Below are positions 8,049 to 16,368 of a stretch of 64,000 nt of DNA, piece after piece; positions within the stretch are counted from its first letter, which is position 1; each line of letters starts with the position of its first letter. The notes beneath the pieces were generated by a model. The model was not told the DNA's origin. It saw nothing but the letters and a program-made list of their open reading frames with translations, and did not search any database. Position numbers and translations under genes: made by a program. This DNA is from Rothia nasimurium (GTDB lineage: Bacteria > Actinomycetota > Actinomycetes > Actinomycetales > Micrococcaceae). The DNA lies in the NCBI RefSeq assembly GCF_928381705.1, contig NZ_CAKMSR010000006.1, forward strand, positions 62,001 through 126,000. Reading direction: 5' to 3'.

Positions 8049-8093
8049 GGGCAGGGCAAACTCACACCAAGATTCTTGGCCGATGCCCTGCCC
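8049..8093 (+). terminator. Probable terminator-like hairpin after ssb
   Basis: GGGCAGGGCA and TGCCCTGCCC can pair around a 25-nt loop just after the ssb stop. There is no T-run, so termination is only a possibility. Confidence 0.4.
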
Positions 8094-8135
8094 TAAACCC
8101 CCAACAGCTTGACATCAACCGGTAGGCTTAAACGC

Positions 8136-9815
8136 ATGGCAGAATTTATCTACACCATGACCAAAGCCCGCAAAACTGTAGGCGACAAAGTCATCCTTAA
8201 CGACGTATCAATGTCGTTCTTCCCCGGTGCAAAAATCGGTATGGTCGGCCCCAACGGTGCCGGCAAGTCAACCATCCTGAAAATCATGGCGGGTCTCGAC
8301 ACCCCCTCCAACGGCGAAGCACGACTCTCAGAAGGCTACACCGTGGGCATCCTCATGCAGGAGCCCCCGCTCAACGAAGAAAAGACCGTCCTGGGTAACG
8401 TCCAGGAAGGCGTCGGCGAAATCTACGAAAAGATTGTTCGCTACAACGAAATCTCAGAAGAGATGGCCAACCCCGATGCTGACTTCGACGCGCTCATGGA
8501 AGAAATGGGCAAGCTGCAGGAAGCCATCGACGCGGCCAACGCCTGGGACATCGATTCCCAGCTGGAACAGGCCATGGACGCTCTGCGCTGCCCTCCCGGC
8601 GATTCACCCGTTACCCACCTCTCCGGTGGTGAACGCCGCCGCGTAGCGCTCTGCAAGCTCCTGCTCCAGAAGCCCGACCTGCTCCTGCTTGACGAGCCCA
8701 CCAACCACCTGGACGCAGAATCCGTCCTCTGGCTGGAACAGCACCTGCAGTCCTACGAGGGCGCAGTAATCGCTATTACCCACGACCGTTACTTCCTCGA
8801 TCACGTTGCAGAATGGATTGCAGAAGTAGACCGCGGTAACCTCTACCCCTACGAGGGCAACTACTCCACCTACCTGGACAAGAAGCGCGCCCGCCTTGAA
8901 GTTCAGGGTAAGAAGGACGCCAAGCTCGCTAAGCGCCTGGAAGAAGAACTCGAGTGGGTTCGCTCGAACACCAAGGGTCGTCAGGCTAAGTCCAAGGCTC
9001 GTCTGGCCCGCTACGAAGAGATGGCTGCAGAGGCTGAGAAGACCCGCAAGCTAGACTTCGAAGAAATCCAGATTCCCCCGGGACCCCGCCTGGGTAACGT
9101 CGTCATCGAAGCAGAAAACCTGCAGAAGGGCTTCGACGGCCGCTCCCTCATCAACGGTCTCTCCTTCTCCCTGCCCCGTAACGGCATCGTCGGCGTCATC
9201 GGCCCCAACGGTGTAGGTAAGTCAACCCTCTTCAAGACCATCGTTGGCCTTGAACCCCTCGACGGCGGCAATCTGAAGATCGGTGAAACCGTCAAGATTT
9301 CCTACGTTGACCAGAACCGCGCCAACATCGACCCCGAAAAGTCGCTGTGGGAGGTTGTCTCAGACGGCCTGGATTACATCCAGGTAGGCCAGGTAGAAAT
9401 GCCCTCACGCGCCTACGTCTCAGCCTTTGGCTTCAAGGGCCCCGACCAGCAGAAGAAGGCAGGCGTGCTCTCCGGTGGTGAGCGCAACCGCCTCAACCTG
9501 GCCCTCACCCTCAAGCAGGGCGGCAACCTGCTGCTGCTCGACGAACCTACCAACGACCTGGACGTCGAAACCCTCACCTCCCTCGAAAACGCCCTGCTGG
9601 AATTCCCCGGCTGTGCCGTCGTGGTCTCCCACGACCGCTGGTTCCTCGACAGAGTAGCCACCCATATCCTGGCCTGGGAAGGCACTGACGAACAGCCCGA
9701 TAACTGGTACTGGTTCGAGGGTAACTTCGAGTCCTACGAGAAGAACAAGATTGAGCGTCTTGGCCCCGAAGCTGCGAAGCCGCACCGCGTCGTTCACCGC
9801 AAGTTAACGCGATAA
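8136..9815 (+). CDS. ettA: Energy-dependent translational throttle protein EttA (ABC-F ATPase)
   Basis: EttA is a soluble ABC-F protein with two ATPase domains that acts at the ribosomal E site and gates entry into elongation according to energy state. Walker A copies GPNGAGKST (residues 38-46) and GPNGVGKST (about 355) and the LSGGERRR and LSGGERNR signatures are intact. Between them lies the basic P-site tRNA-interaction motif, including RSNTKGRQAKSKARL. The 559-residue length and the C-terminal HRKLTR tail match EttA rather than Uup. The ATG shown follows TAGGCT by seven bases with no ribosome site, which indicates a leaderless mRNA; an upstream in-frame start would lie inside that promoter. 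Part of the tail sequence is repeated downstream. Confidence 0.95.
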   Translation: MAEFIYTMTKARKTVGDKVILNDVSMSFFPGAKIGMVGPNGAGKSTILKIMAGLDTPSNGEARLSEGYTVGILMQEPPLNEEKTVLGNVQEGVGEIYEKIVRYNEISEEMANPDADFDALMEEMGKLQEAIDAANAWDIDSQLEQAMDALRCPPGDSPVTHLSGGERRRVALCKLLLQKPDLLLLDEPTNHLDAESVLWLEQHLQSYEGAVIAITHDRYFLDHVAEWIAEVDRGNLYPYEGNYSTYLDKKRARLEVQGKKDAKLAKRLEEELEWVRSNTKGRQAKSKARLARYEEMAAEAEKTRKLDFEEIQIPPGPRLGNVVIEAENLQKGFDGRSLINGLSFSLPRNGIVGVIGPNGVGKSTLFKTIVGLEPLDGGNLKIGETVKISYVDQNRANIDPEKSLWEVVSDGLDYIQVGQVEMPSRAYVSAFGFKGPDQQKKAGVLSGGERNRLNLALTLKQGGNLLLLDEPTNDLDVETLTSLENALLEFPGCAVVVSHDRWFLDRVATHILAWEGTDEQPDNWYWFEGNFESYEKNKIERLGPEAAKPHRVVHRKLTR

Positions 9816-9907
9816 ATCGAACTAAGTCAGTTTGAGTGCGGTGAACGATTCCGCATGATTTTTGGTTCCTCGCGCGCTCGGAAAATCATGCTCCATCACC
9901 GCAAGTT
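9795..9907 (+). repeat. Short duplicate of the ettA 3' end with an inverted repeat between the copies
   Basis: CACCGCAAGTT from the last ettA codons (9795-9805) recurs at 9897-9907, and the flanking bases stay similar (AACGCGATAA versus GACTCGATGA). Between the copies lies a perfect 10-bp inverted repeat, GCATGATTTT (9853-9862) with AAAATCATGC (9882-9891). It looks like a small tail duplication or insertion scar. Confidence 0.6.
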
Positions 9908-9927
9908 GACTCGATGAGCTAGCTAAT

Positions 9928-9962
9928 AATCCCTCCCACCTTCACCGGTGGGAGGGATTTTT
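9928..9962. terminator. Terminator between ettA and tesB
   Basis: CCCTCCCACC pairs with GGTGGGAGGG and is followed on the plus strand by ATTTTTG. Because tesB converges from the other side, the hairpin may serve both genes. Confidence 0.85.
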
Positions 9963-9977
9963 GCTGTATCTCTTGAA

Positions 9978-10874
9978 TTACTGCTCGCGGTACTCGGGGA
10001 GCCTGATCATGGCTTCTTGGGTCACGGTAGCTACATGCACACCGTCACGGGTGAAGATCTTGCCTACAGAGAGACCGCGGGCGTCCTGGGCGCTGGGGGC
10101 TTCCTGTACCAGCAGCAGCCAGTTATCGGCGCGGGCGGGGCGGTGGAACCACATCGCGTGGTCAAGTGAGGCTACCTTCATGCCGGGTTCAAGCCAGGTT
10201 TTACCGTGCTGCCGTAGTACCGGCTCAAGCTGGGTGTAGTCCGAGGCATAGGCTAGCGCTGCCTGGTGCAGCACAGGGTCATCGGGTAAGGCTTCAAAGG
10301 TTTTGAACCAGACCATGTTTGTTGGCCGCTTCTCTTCGCCGGGAGTCACATAGAGTGGAGCGGTAATGTGTCGAACATCGAAGGGGCGGGAGAAGGCAAC
10401 CTTCTGCGCGATGGGTACCTGTAGGTGGCCCAGGAGGTCAGCAGCTGTGGGAAGGCTCTCCGGATCAGGAATATTCTCCGGCATGGCAGAACTATGGTCG
10501 GGGCCCTGGGCAGGTACCTGAAACGAGGTGATACACGAAAAGATAGGTTGCCCACCCTGGTAGGCCTGCACCCACCGCGTCGAAAACGATCTAGCATCGT
10601 TGAGCGCTTCTGCCCCGTAGGAAAGATCGCCTTCTACATCGCCGGGCCTCAGGAAGTAGCCGTGCAGGGAATGTAGGGTTTTGCCCTCTACTGTGTGGGC
10701 AGCTGCCATGATCGCCTGGGCAAGTACTTGACCGCCGAAGATACGCGGGGATTCTTTGGTGAGGGTCAGGGCACTAAAGACATGCTCGTGGGCGGACGCG
10801 CCACCTGGGGCTAGGTTGAGCATGGCCAGTAATTTTTGGGTGGGGGAGAGGCTTTCTAGGGTTTCGTGACTCAT
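9978..10874 (-). CDS. tesB: Acyl-CoA thioesterase II
   Basis: TesB hydrolyses medium- and long-chain acyl-CoA to free fatty acid and CoA. The 298-residue protein has the double hotdog arrangement of the family. The first half contains SPRIFGGQVLAQAIMAA and LHSLHGYFLRPGD. The second half contains the SLDHAMWFHRP block with the catalytic Asp and the downstream Gln/Thr region (VATVTQEAMIR). The gene stands alone, ending at a shared terminator. The ATG has no convincing ribosome site, so its translation may also be leaderless. Confidence 0.93.
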   Translation of the reverse strand: MSHETLESLSPTQKLLAMLNLAPGGASAHEHVFSALTLTKESPRIFGGQVLAQAIMAAAHTVEGKTLHSLHGYFLRPGDVEGDLSYGAEALNDARSFSTRWVQAYQGGQPIFSCITSFQVPAQGPDHSSAMPENIPDPESLPTAADLLGHLQVPIAQKVAFSRPFDVRHITAPLYVTPGEEKRPTNMVWFKTFEALPDDPVLHQAALAYASDYTQLEPVLRQHGKTWLEPGMKVASLDHAMWFHRPARADNWLLLVQEAPSAQDARGLSVGKIFTRDGVHVATVTQEAMIRLPEYREQ

Positions 10875-10992
10875 AGTTCCACTCTCTCACAGGTAGCCCC
10901 TATTTCTCATCTCACCGGGAATGCAGCTCATCATCTGCGATAGGGTGGTATGAGAATAGACCCCGTCCCTTTGATTTCCGGAAGCCTGTGAG

Positions 10993-11685
10993 ATGACCGA
11001 GCCAAAGCTATCTGACTACACCGATTATATTTACCTACCCGATGCAAGGACCGCCCGTGATATGGCGACCTATCTGACTCGGGCCCGTTCAGTGGATCCT
11101 CAGGCTGCCGTTCGTTTGCAGGCTAACGGCGATGTGTTGGGGATTTCGGTGTGCGTGCTTGCGCCTGAGACCTTACTTGATTCAACCCCAACTATCATCG
11201 GTCTGCGCGCTATCAAGCTGGCCCAGCCTGCCGAGGTTGATCTTACGGTTGAGGCGGCAGCTCTTCTCGACCGGCTAGCCCGTATCGAAGAGGCAGGGCT
11301 TGCCCTGGCCCTGCCTCCGGTGACTGTCACTGCTCCTTGGGTTGGGCGAACCGTTCCGCGTAGTGGTTGGGAGAAGAAAGGGTTTTACCTCTCCGATCAT
11401 GCCCGGGCTGCAGCCCAGGAGGGAATATCCGCTGTAGACGGGGCGCTTCCCGCTAACCCGGGGCATGCGGTGGTGGCGACCGTCCGCTCCCGTATCTGGT
11501 CATCCCCGCTGGCAGCCCCAGACACTACCGCTGACCTGCCCACCGGGGCTGCCTTCGCCCTGGAGGTTCTGGGATTCTTGCCTCCGCGAGCTACCGAACC
11601 CATGCCGGTTTTCACCAGCGGACGCTGGGCCCGCATCTCGGCTAGGGCGGGGCACGTACTGGTTTACTCGGCTACTTCAGCCTAA
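10993..11685 (+). CDS. Unknown protein, duplicated locus
   Basis: I do not recognise this 230-residue protein. It is soluble-looking, rich in Ala, Leu and Pro, has no signal peptide or membrane segment, and contains no cysteine cluster or nucleotide-binding motif that I can see. A weak purine-rich stretch (GGAAG) precedes the ATG. A second, truncated version of its C-terminus lies 110 bp downstream, so the gene was once part of a tandem duplication together with the globin gene. AFALEVLGFLPP here aligns with AFAIEVLEFLPS there. The coding sense is supported by that conserved but diverged paralogous segment. Confidence 0.7.
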   Translation: MTEPKLSDYTDYIYLPDARTARDMATYLTRARSVDPQAAVRLQANGDVLGISVCVLAPETLLDSTPTIIGLRAIKLAQPAEVDLTVEAAALLDRLARIEEAGLALALPPVTVTAPWVGRTVPRSGWEKKGFYLSDHARAAAQEGISAVDGALPANPGHAVVATVRSRIWSSPLAAPDTTADLPTGAAFALEVLGFLPPRATEPMPVFTSGRWARISARAGHVLVYSATSA

Positions 11686-11693
11686 AAATCCAG

Positions 11694-11792
11694 CTACTGG
11701 GCCCGATTCTGCATGGCGTGGGCTGCCCGGTCAAAGTAGGCCCACATTTCGGCGTCGTGCAGGGGCGATAGCTCCAGGGCGTTCACTGTCTC
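11694..11792 (-). pseudogene. Truncated 3' end of a second globin gene
   Basis: The minus strand encodes 32 codons ending in a stop that match the C-terminus of the intact globin nearby: HDAEMWAYFDRAAHAMQN is identical, and the preceding residues are similar (VNALELSPL versus MDTLDLAPL). The 5' part of the gene is gone. It abuts a fragment of another gene at about 11793. Confidence 0.9.
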
Positions 11793-11794
11793 AT

Positions 11795-11950
11795 GATGAT
11801 GTGAAGATTCCCCGTGGCTTAGCCTTTGCCATCGAGGTACTAGAATTTTTGCCCTCAAAATTTGAGGGCGCTGTACCTATTTACACCAGCGGGCAGCGGG
11901 TTCGTCTGAGCTCGCCGGGCGGTTTCGTCCTCACCAAAATATTGGGCTAA
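11795..11950 (+). pseudogene. Truncated 3' end of a paralogue of the unknown upstream gene
   Basis: The plus strand encodes about 51 residues from DDVKIPRG to KILG and a stop. They align with the last part of the unknown protein upstream: AFAIEVLEFLPS with AFALEVLGFLPP, and VPIYTSGQRVRLS with MPVFTSGRWARIS. The 5' part is deleted, and no start or ribosome site is present. The substitutions show that the two copies had diverged before the deletion. Confidence 0.85.
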
Positions 11951-12076
11951 TTATTCACCAAAACCACTGCTTCTAAGGTGTTGAAGAGCTGGGTGAAGAA
12001 CCTGCTTACAGCCGCACCACTCCTGCACAAATAGACCGCTTAAGTATTTAGTTGGTCGGGGCTCAGATGCGGAGAA

Positions 12077-12580
12077 TTACATGGCTGACCAATAATGTAG
12101 CTGCCAGCTTTGTTCTCGATGGGCTGAGGGGTTTAAATCGACGCACCAGCTAGGATAAACCCGAAACGCCATCTTTCCCCGTTTTCCTTCACTAGCTAGA
12201 ATTCCTCGTTCGGCAAGTACCTTGCGTGGAAAAGAAAAGTAACCATGCAAGTGTCCATCTGAAATGAATACCAGTAGATAATCACAAAATTCTTTAGCGG
12301 TGAAAGGGATGTTCGAGCCTGTAGCATCTTTTTGCCAGAGCGCGAGAAAGTATCCGTTTTTCTTGGGCGTTTTCCTACCCATCCGTGACTGGTAGCTGTT
12401 TTCTGATGTGCTGAAGGTAAGAGCCTCGTACTCAGAATTGTAGGGGCTTGTGGTCACCTGTTGTATTTCGTCAATTTCACCGCTTTTTATCAGCGCGTCA
12501 AGAAATTGGAAGGAGCGGATTTTTTGTCTCAAGCTTTGTACCGGAGTGGCAGAATCTGGATGGGTTTTTATTGAGCACAT
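12077..12580 (-). CDS. MepB-like family protein, probably acquired
   Basis: The 167-residue protein has features of the MepB family, named after a small protein encoded beside the MepA multidrug pump in Staphylococcus; its function is unknown. Recognisable are KKNGYFLALWQKD, the hydrophobic FCDYLLVFI strand, YFSFPRKVLAERGIL, and KMAFRVYPSW near the end. The base composition is visibly poorer in GC and its codons differ from the neighbours. It sits between the scar of a gene duplication and the globin gene, which suggests insertion or transfer. No ribosome site is evident near the ATG. No pump gene is adjacent. Confidence 0.7.
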   Translation of the reverse strand: MCSIKTHPDSATPVQSLRQKIRSFQFLDALIKSGEIDEIQQVTTSPYNSEYEALTFSTSENSYQSRMGRKTPKKNGYFLALWQKDATGSNIPFTAKEFCDYLLVFISDGHLHGYFSFPRKVLAERGILASEGKRGKMAFRVYPSWCVDLNPSAHREQSWQLHYWSAM

Positions 12581-12610
12581 AGTTTTTGTCCAGCGCAGCC
12601 AGAATTTTAC

Positions 12611-13069
12611 TTATGAGTGATTCTGCATGGCGTGGGCTGCCCGGTCAAAGTAGGCCCACATTTCTGCATCGTGCAGGGGAGCTAGATCCAGGGTGTCCAT
12701 GGCCTCGCGCATGTACTTGAGCCAGGTATCCCGCTCCTTGGGGCCGATATAGAAGGGGTTATGGCGCATACGCAGGCGCGGGTGGCCGCGTTCTGCCTGG
12801 TAGGTTTTGGGCCCGCCCCAGTACTGCTCAAGGAACATGAAAAGGCGGCGCTCTGCTGGCCCCAGGTCTTCCTCGGGGTACATGGCACGGAATTCCGGGT
12901 CGGCTGCTACACGGGAATAGAACTCCCGGCAGAGCTTTTCAAAGACCGGCCGTCCGCCCACCTGGTAGTAGAAGCTACGCTCATCGACCTCTTCATGAGG
13001 GGCTGAGGGCTGGACGCTGGCCTCGCCGGGTGCAGATAAGGGGCGGAAGGCTGGGTTGGGTAAATTCAT
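12611..13069 (-). CDS. glbO: Group II truncated haemoglobin
   Basis: This 153-residue haem protein belongs to the group II truncated globins, which bind oxygen and are linked in mycobacteria to respiration and peroxide chemistry. Visible features are GGRPVFEKL, the WGGPKTY segment, proximal His103 in RMRHNPF, and the group II Trp in RDTWLKYM (Trp116). An N-terminal extension of about 30 residues is Pro/Ala-rich. The ATG lies seven bases after TAGACT without a ribosome site, a leaderless arrangement identical in spacing to that of yaaA; a GTG two codons upstream is less likely. A truncated second copy lies about 900 bp downstream. Confidence 0.92.
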   Translation of the reverse strand: MNLPNPAFRPLSAPGEASVQPSAPHEEVDERSFYYQVGGRPVFEKLCREFYSRVAADPEFRAMYPEEDLGPAERRLFMFLEQYWGGPKTYQAERGHPRLRMRHNPFYIGPKERDTWLKYMREAMDTLDLAPLHDAEMWAYFDRAAHAMQNHS

Positions 13070-13122
13070 ACCCACCAGTCTACTCCCGCCCCTTATCGTC
13101 AGCAGGTACCAGCGGTTAGAGC

Positions 13123-15660
13123 CTAGCGGTCTGCGGCCTGTACCTTGAGAGCACGGGCCAGTGAGTCGCGTCCTTCTGCTACCTGACGCTTGAGGGCGGC
13201 TGCGTCCTCAGGCAGGGCAGCGAGGTAAGCCTCCGCCTTATCCAGGACCTCTTGAGTGTAAAAACGGGGGAAGAGCCCGCTGATAATCTGGCTTGAAATC
13301 TCGTGGGAGCGCTCGCGCCAGACCCCCTCAATGGCCTCAAAGTAGCGGTCAATGTAGGGTTCTGAGAACTCCGGGGCACCGCGGTAGAAACCGAGAATGG
13401 CGGAGCGCTGCACAATGTTAGACAGCTCGCCGGTTTCAACCACAGCGCGCCAGGTCTCTGCCTTTGCTTCAGCGGTGGGGATAGCCGCCTTGGCGGTGGC
13501 AGCTGCCTGCTGGCCGTTGGAGGTGTTGTCCTCGGCCAGGGCTGCATCGATCTCAACTGCGGTGACGCGTCCGCCCGCAGCCAGGGAGCCTAGCAGGTTC
13601 CAGCGCAGGTCGGTATCGATCTCCAAACCTTCCAGAACGGTAGAGCCATCAAGTAGGGCTGCCACAGCATCCAGCTGGTCTGAGGTATGGGCCAGACGGG
13701 CGAAGGTGCCCACCAGCTGGAACTGGTTATCAGAGCCAGCTTCTGCTGCCTGGGCAAGGGCCCAGATACGGTCAGCGGCCTCAGCTCGAACAGCCTCAGC
13801 GTGGGCGGAGTTCAGGTAGGCGCGCAGGGTGTTCTCAAGGTTGAGAAGCTGGGTGCGGACGGCGGTGGAGTTAGTCTCTGCCCCGATATTACCCAGAACC
13901 AGTTCAACAAACTGGCGGGCGGGCATTTCGGCATCACGCACGGTATCCCAGAGGGAACCCCAGACCACACCGCGGGCAACAGATGAGTCAATGGCACCCA
14001 GGTGGGCAACGGCGGTGGCGCGGGAGCGCTCATCGAGGCGAATCTTGGCGTAGGCCAAATCTTCGTCGTTCACCAGAATCAAATCGGGGCGCTTGGCTCC
14101 AACAGCCAGGGGTACCTCGGTGATGTCGCCGTCCACATCGATTTCTAGTCGGTCAGTGCGGGTCAGTACCTCACCGTCCAGGTTGTAGAAACCAATAACC
14201 AGGCGGTGGGGGCGCAGGGTCTCAAAGCCCTCAGCGTAGGTCTGGCGCAGGGCCAGGCGGGTAATAGTGCCGTCCTCCGCCTCATCCACCTCGGTAGTGA
14301 GGGTGTTAACCCCGGCGGTCTCCAGCCAGAGCTTAGACCAGGCGCGCACGTCGCGTCCGCTGGTTGCCTCAAGCTCATCGAGTAGGTCATCGAGCACGGT
14401 GTTGCCGTAGGCGTGCTTGTCGAAGTAGACCTTGAGAGCTGCCATGAAGTTCTCCTGACCCACCCAGGCCACCAGCTGGCGCAGCACGGAAGCGCCCTTA
14501 GCGTAGGTGATGCCGTCAAAGTTGACCTGAACATCCTGAAGGTCGCGAATCGGGGCAACGATGGGGTGGGTGGATGAGAGCTGGTCCTGATTGTAGGCCC
14601 AGGTCTTTTCTGAGGCAGAGAAGGTAGCCCAGGCCTCGGGGGCAAACCGGGTGTTCTCGGCAGCGGCCAGGGTCGACATGAACTCAGCAAAAGACTCGTT
14701 CAGCCACAGGTCATTCCACCACTTCATGGTCACCAGGTCGCCAAACCACATGTGAGCCAGCTCGTGCAAAATGGTGATAGCTCGGCGCTCAACAATTGCC
14801 TCGGTCACCTTAGAACGGAAGATGTAGTTCTCCAAGAAGGTCACCGCACCGGCGTTCTCCATAGCACCGGCATTGAACTCGGGCACAAAGAGCTGGTCGT
14901 ACTTCTCAAAGGGGTAGGGGGTTGAGAACTGCTCTTCAAAGAACTCAAAGCCCTGGCGGGTGATGTGGAAGACCTCATCGGCATCCAGGTACTCCATCAA
15001 GGACTGACGGGCGTAGCAACCCAGCTTCACCTCGCGGCCCTCGCTGTTGGTGAGGGAAGAATGGACGCTGGCGTAGGGGCCAGCAATAATCGCGGTGATG
15101 TAGGACGAGATACGCGGGGTCGGCTTGAAATGCCAGACCTTGCCGCCCTCGACGTCCTCGACCGACGTTTCAGGCTGGTTCGACACCACAACCCAGTGGG
15201 CAGGGGCCGTCACAATAAACTCAAATTCAGCCTTCAAATCAGGCTGCTCAAAGACCGGGTACACGCGGCGGGAATCGGGTACCTCAAACTGGGAGTAGAG
15301 GTAGACCTCGCCGTCCACCGGGTCCACAAAGCGGTGCAGGCCCTCACCGGTATTGGTGTAGAGCATATCGGCATCAATCACTAGTTCATTGCTCTCAGCC
15401 AACGCAGGCAGGGCAATACGCACACCATCGGCATTCTCAACAGGAACCAGCTCACCGTTGAGCGCAATACTGTGCACTGTATCGGTAATAGCGTCGATAA
15501 AGGTTTCACTCCCGGCAACAGCATCAAAGCGCACTACGGTGCGAGAACCAAAGACCCGCTCACCGCGCGTTAGATCAAGCTCAACCGTGTACGAATGTAC
15601 ACGCTGAATAACTGACGCTCTCTTCTCAGCTTCGGCACGGGTCAAATTCATTCCAGGCAT
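13123..15660 (-). CDS. pepN: Aminopeptidase N (M1 family)
   Basis: This 845-residue zinc aminopeptidase removes N-terminal residues from peptides in the cytoplasm. The substrate-recognition motif GAMENAG and, about 35 residues on, the zinc motif HELAHMWFGDLVT with the distal Glu in NESFAEF are intact, close to residue 300. The remaining C-terminal half is the helical ERAP1-like domain. AAGGA lies six bases before the ATG. Length and order match the actinobacterial PepN subgroup. The gene is monocistronic and divergent from rpiB, with about 210 bp between them and no obvious operator. Confidence 0.95.
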   Translation of the reverse strand: MPGMNLTRAEAEKRASVIQRVHSYTVELDLTRGERVFGSRTVVRFDAVAGSETFIDAITDTVHSIALNGELVPVENADGVRIALPALAESNELVIDADMLYTNTGEGLHRFVDPVDGEVYLYSQFEVPDSRRVYPVFEQPDLKAEFEFIVTAPAHWVVVSNQPETSVEDVEGGKVWHFKPTPRISSYITAIIAGPYASVHSSLTNSEGREVKLGCYARQSLMEYLDADEVFHITRQGFEFFEEQFSTPYPFEKYDQLFVPEFNAGAMENAGAVTFLENYIFRSKVTEAIVERRAITILHELAHMWFGDLVTMKWWNDLWLNESFAEFMSTLAAAENTRFAPEAWATFSASEKTWAYNQDQLSSTHPIVAPIRDLQDVQVNFDGITYAKGASVLRQLVAWVGQENFMAALKVYFDKHAYGNTVLDDLLDELEATSGRDVRAWSKLWLETAGVNTLTTEVDEAEDGTITRLALRQTYAEGFETLRPHRLVIGFYNLDGEVLTRTDRLEIDVDGDITEVPLAVGAKRPDLILVNDEDLAYAKIRLDERSRATAVAHLGAIDSSVARGVVWGSLWDTVRDAEMPARQFVELVLGNIGAETNSTAVRTQLLNLENTLRAYLNSAHAEAVRAEAADRIWALAQAAEAGSDNQFQLVGTFARLAHTSDQLDAVAALLDGSTVLEGLEIDTDLRWNLLGSLAAGGRVTAVEIDAALAEDNTSNGQQAAATAKAAIPTAEAKAETWRAVVETGELSNIVQRSAILGFYRGAPEFSEPYIDRYFEAIEGVWRERSHEISSQIISGLFPRFYTQEVLDKAEAYLAALPEDAAALKRQVAEGRDSLARALKVQAADR

Positions 15661-15870
15661 GAGGAATCCTTGTCAATCAAATCTGAAGTTAGAGGCTTGC
15701 TCACTGCACACAGCAGGAAACAAACCACAGGATAGCCGCAGGTGACCTACAATCGTATAGAGGTCACCATGGCGCATACGCTCCCAATTCTATGTGCTCA
15801 CCAGTGATTCACATAACTAAATTTCAATGCGGTCAGCCGGCCCCCACCCACCACGACCAAAGGAGACACC

Positions 15871-16368
15871 GTGCGTGTACATATCGCAACCGACCACGCA
15901 GGCCTAGAACTTAGCCACTACCTCATCGAAGAACTCACCGAGGCAGGCTACGAGATGGTCGATCACGGCCCCGCTGAATATGACGCTCTCGACGACTACC
16001 CCAGCTTCTGCATTAACGCGGCGCTCGCCGTCCGCGCAGACCGTGCAGCTGGACTGGACTCCCTGGGTATTGTGCTAGGTGGTTCCGGCAACGGCGAGCA
16101 GATGGCCGCTAATAAGGTTGAAGGCATCCGTGCTGCTCTGGCCTGGAACCACGACACCGCAGCCCTGGCCCGCGAACACAACAACGCCCAGGTCGTTGCA
16201 GTGGGCGGACGCCAGCACACCAAGGAAGAAGCCCTCGAGATCATCAAGGTCTTCCTCACCACCGAGTGGACCAACGAAGAGCGCCACGCCCGCCGCATCG
16301 GCCAGATGGCCGAATACGAGCAGACCGGCGCCATCGCCGGTAAGCAGATCGACAGCTACGAGAACTAA
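15871..16368 (+). CDS. rpiB: Ribose-5-phosphate isomerase B
   Basis: RpiB interconverts ribulose-5-phosphate and ribose-5-phosphate in the pentose phosphate pathway. The N-terminus MRVHIATDHAG and the phosphate-binding loop LGGSGNGEQ are typical. Glu76 replaces the catalytic Cys of the enterobacterial enzyme, as described for the Mycobacterium tuberculosis type, where a Glu acts as the base. The 165-residue length fits. The start is GTG with AAAGGAG seven bases upstream. Its stop codon overlaps the start of the glycosylase gene (TAATG), so the two are translationally coupled. Confidence 0.95.
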   Translation: MRVHIATDHAGLELSHYLIEELTEAGYEMVDHGPAEYDALDDYPSFCINAALAVRADRAAGLDSLGIVLGGSGNGEQMAANKVEGIRAALAWNHDTAALAREHNNAQVVAVGGRQHTKEEALEIIKVFLTTEWTNEERHARRIGQMAEYEQTGAIAGKQIDSYEN

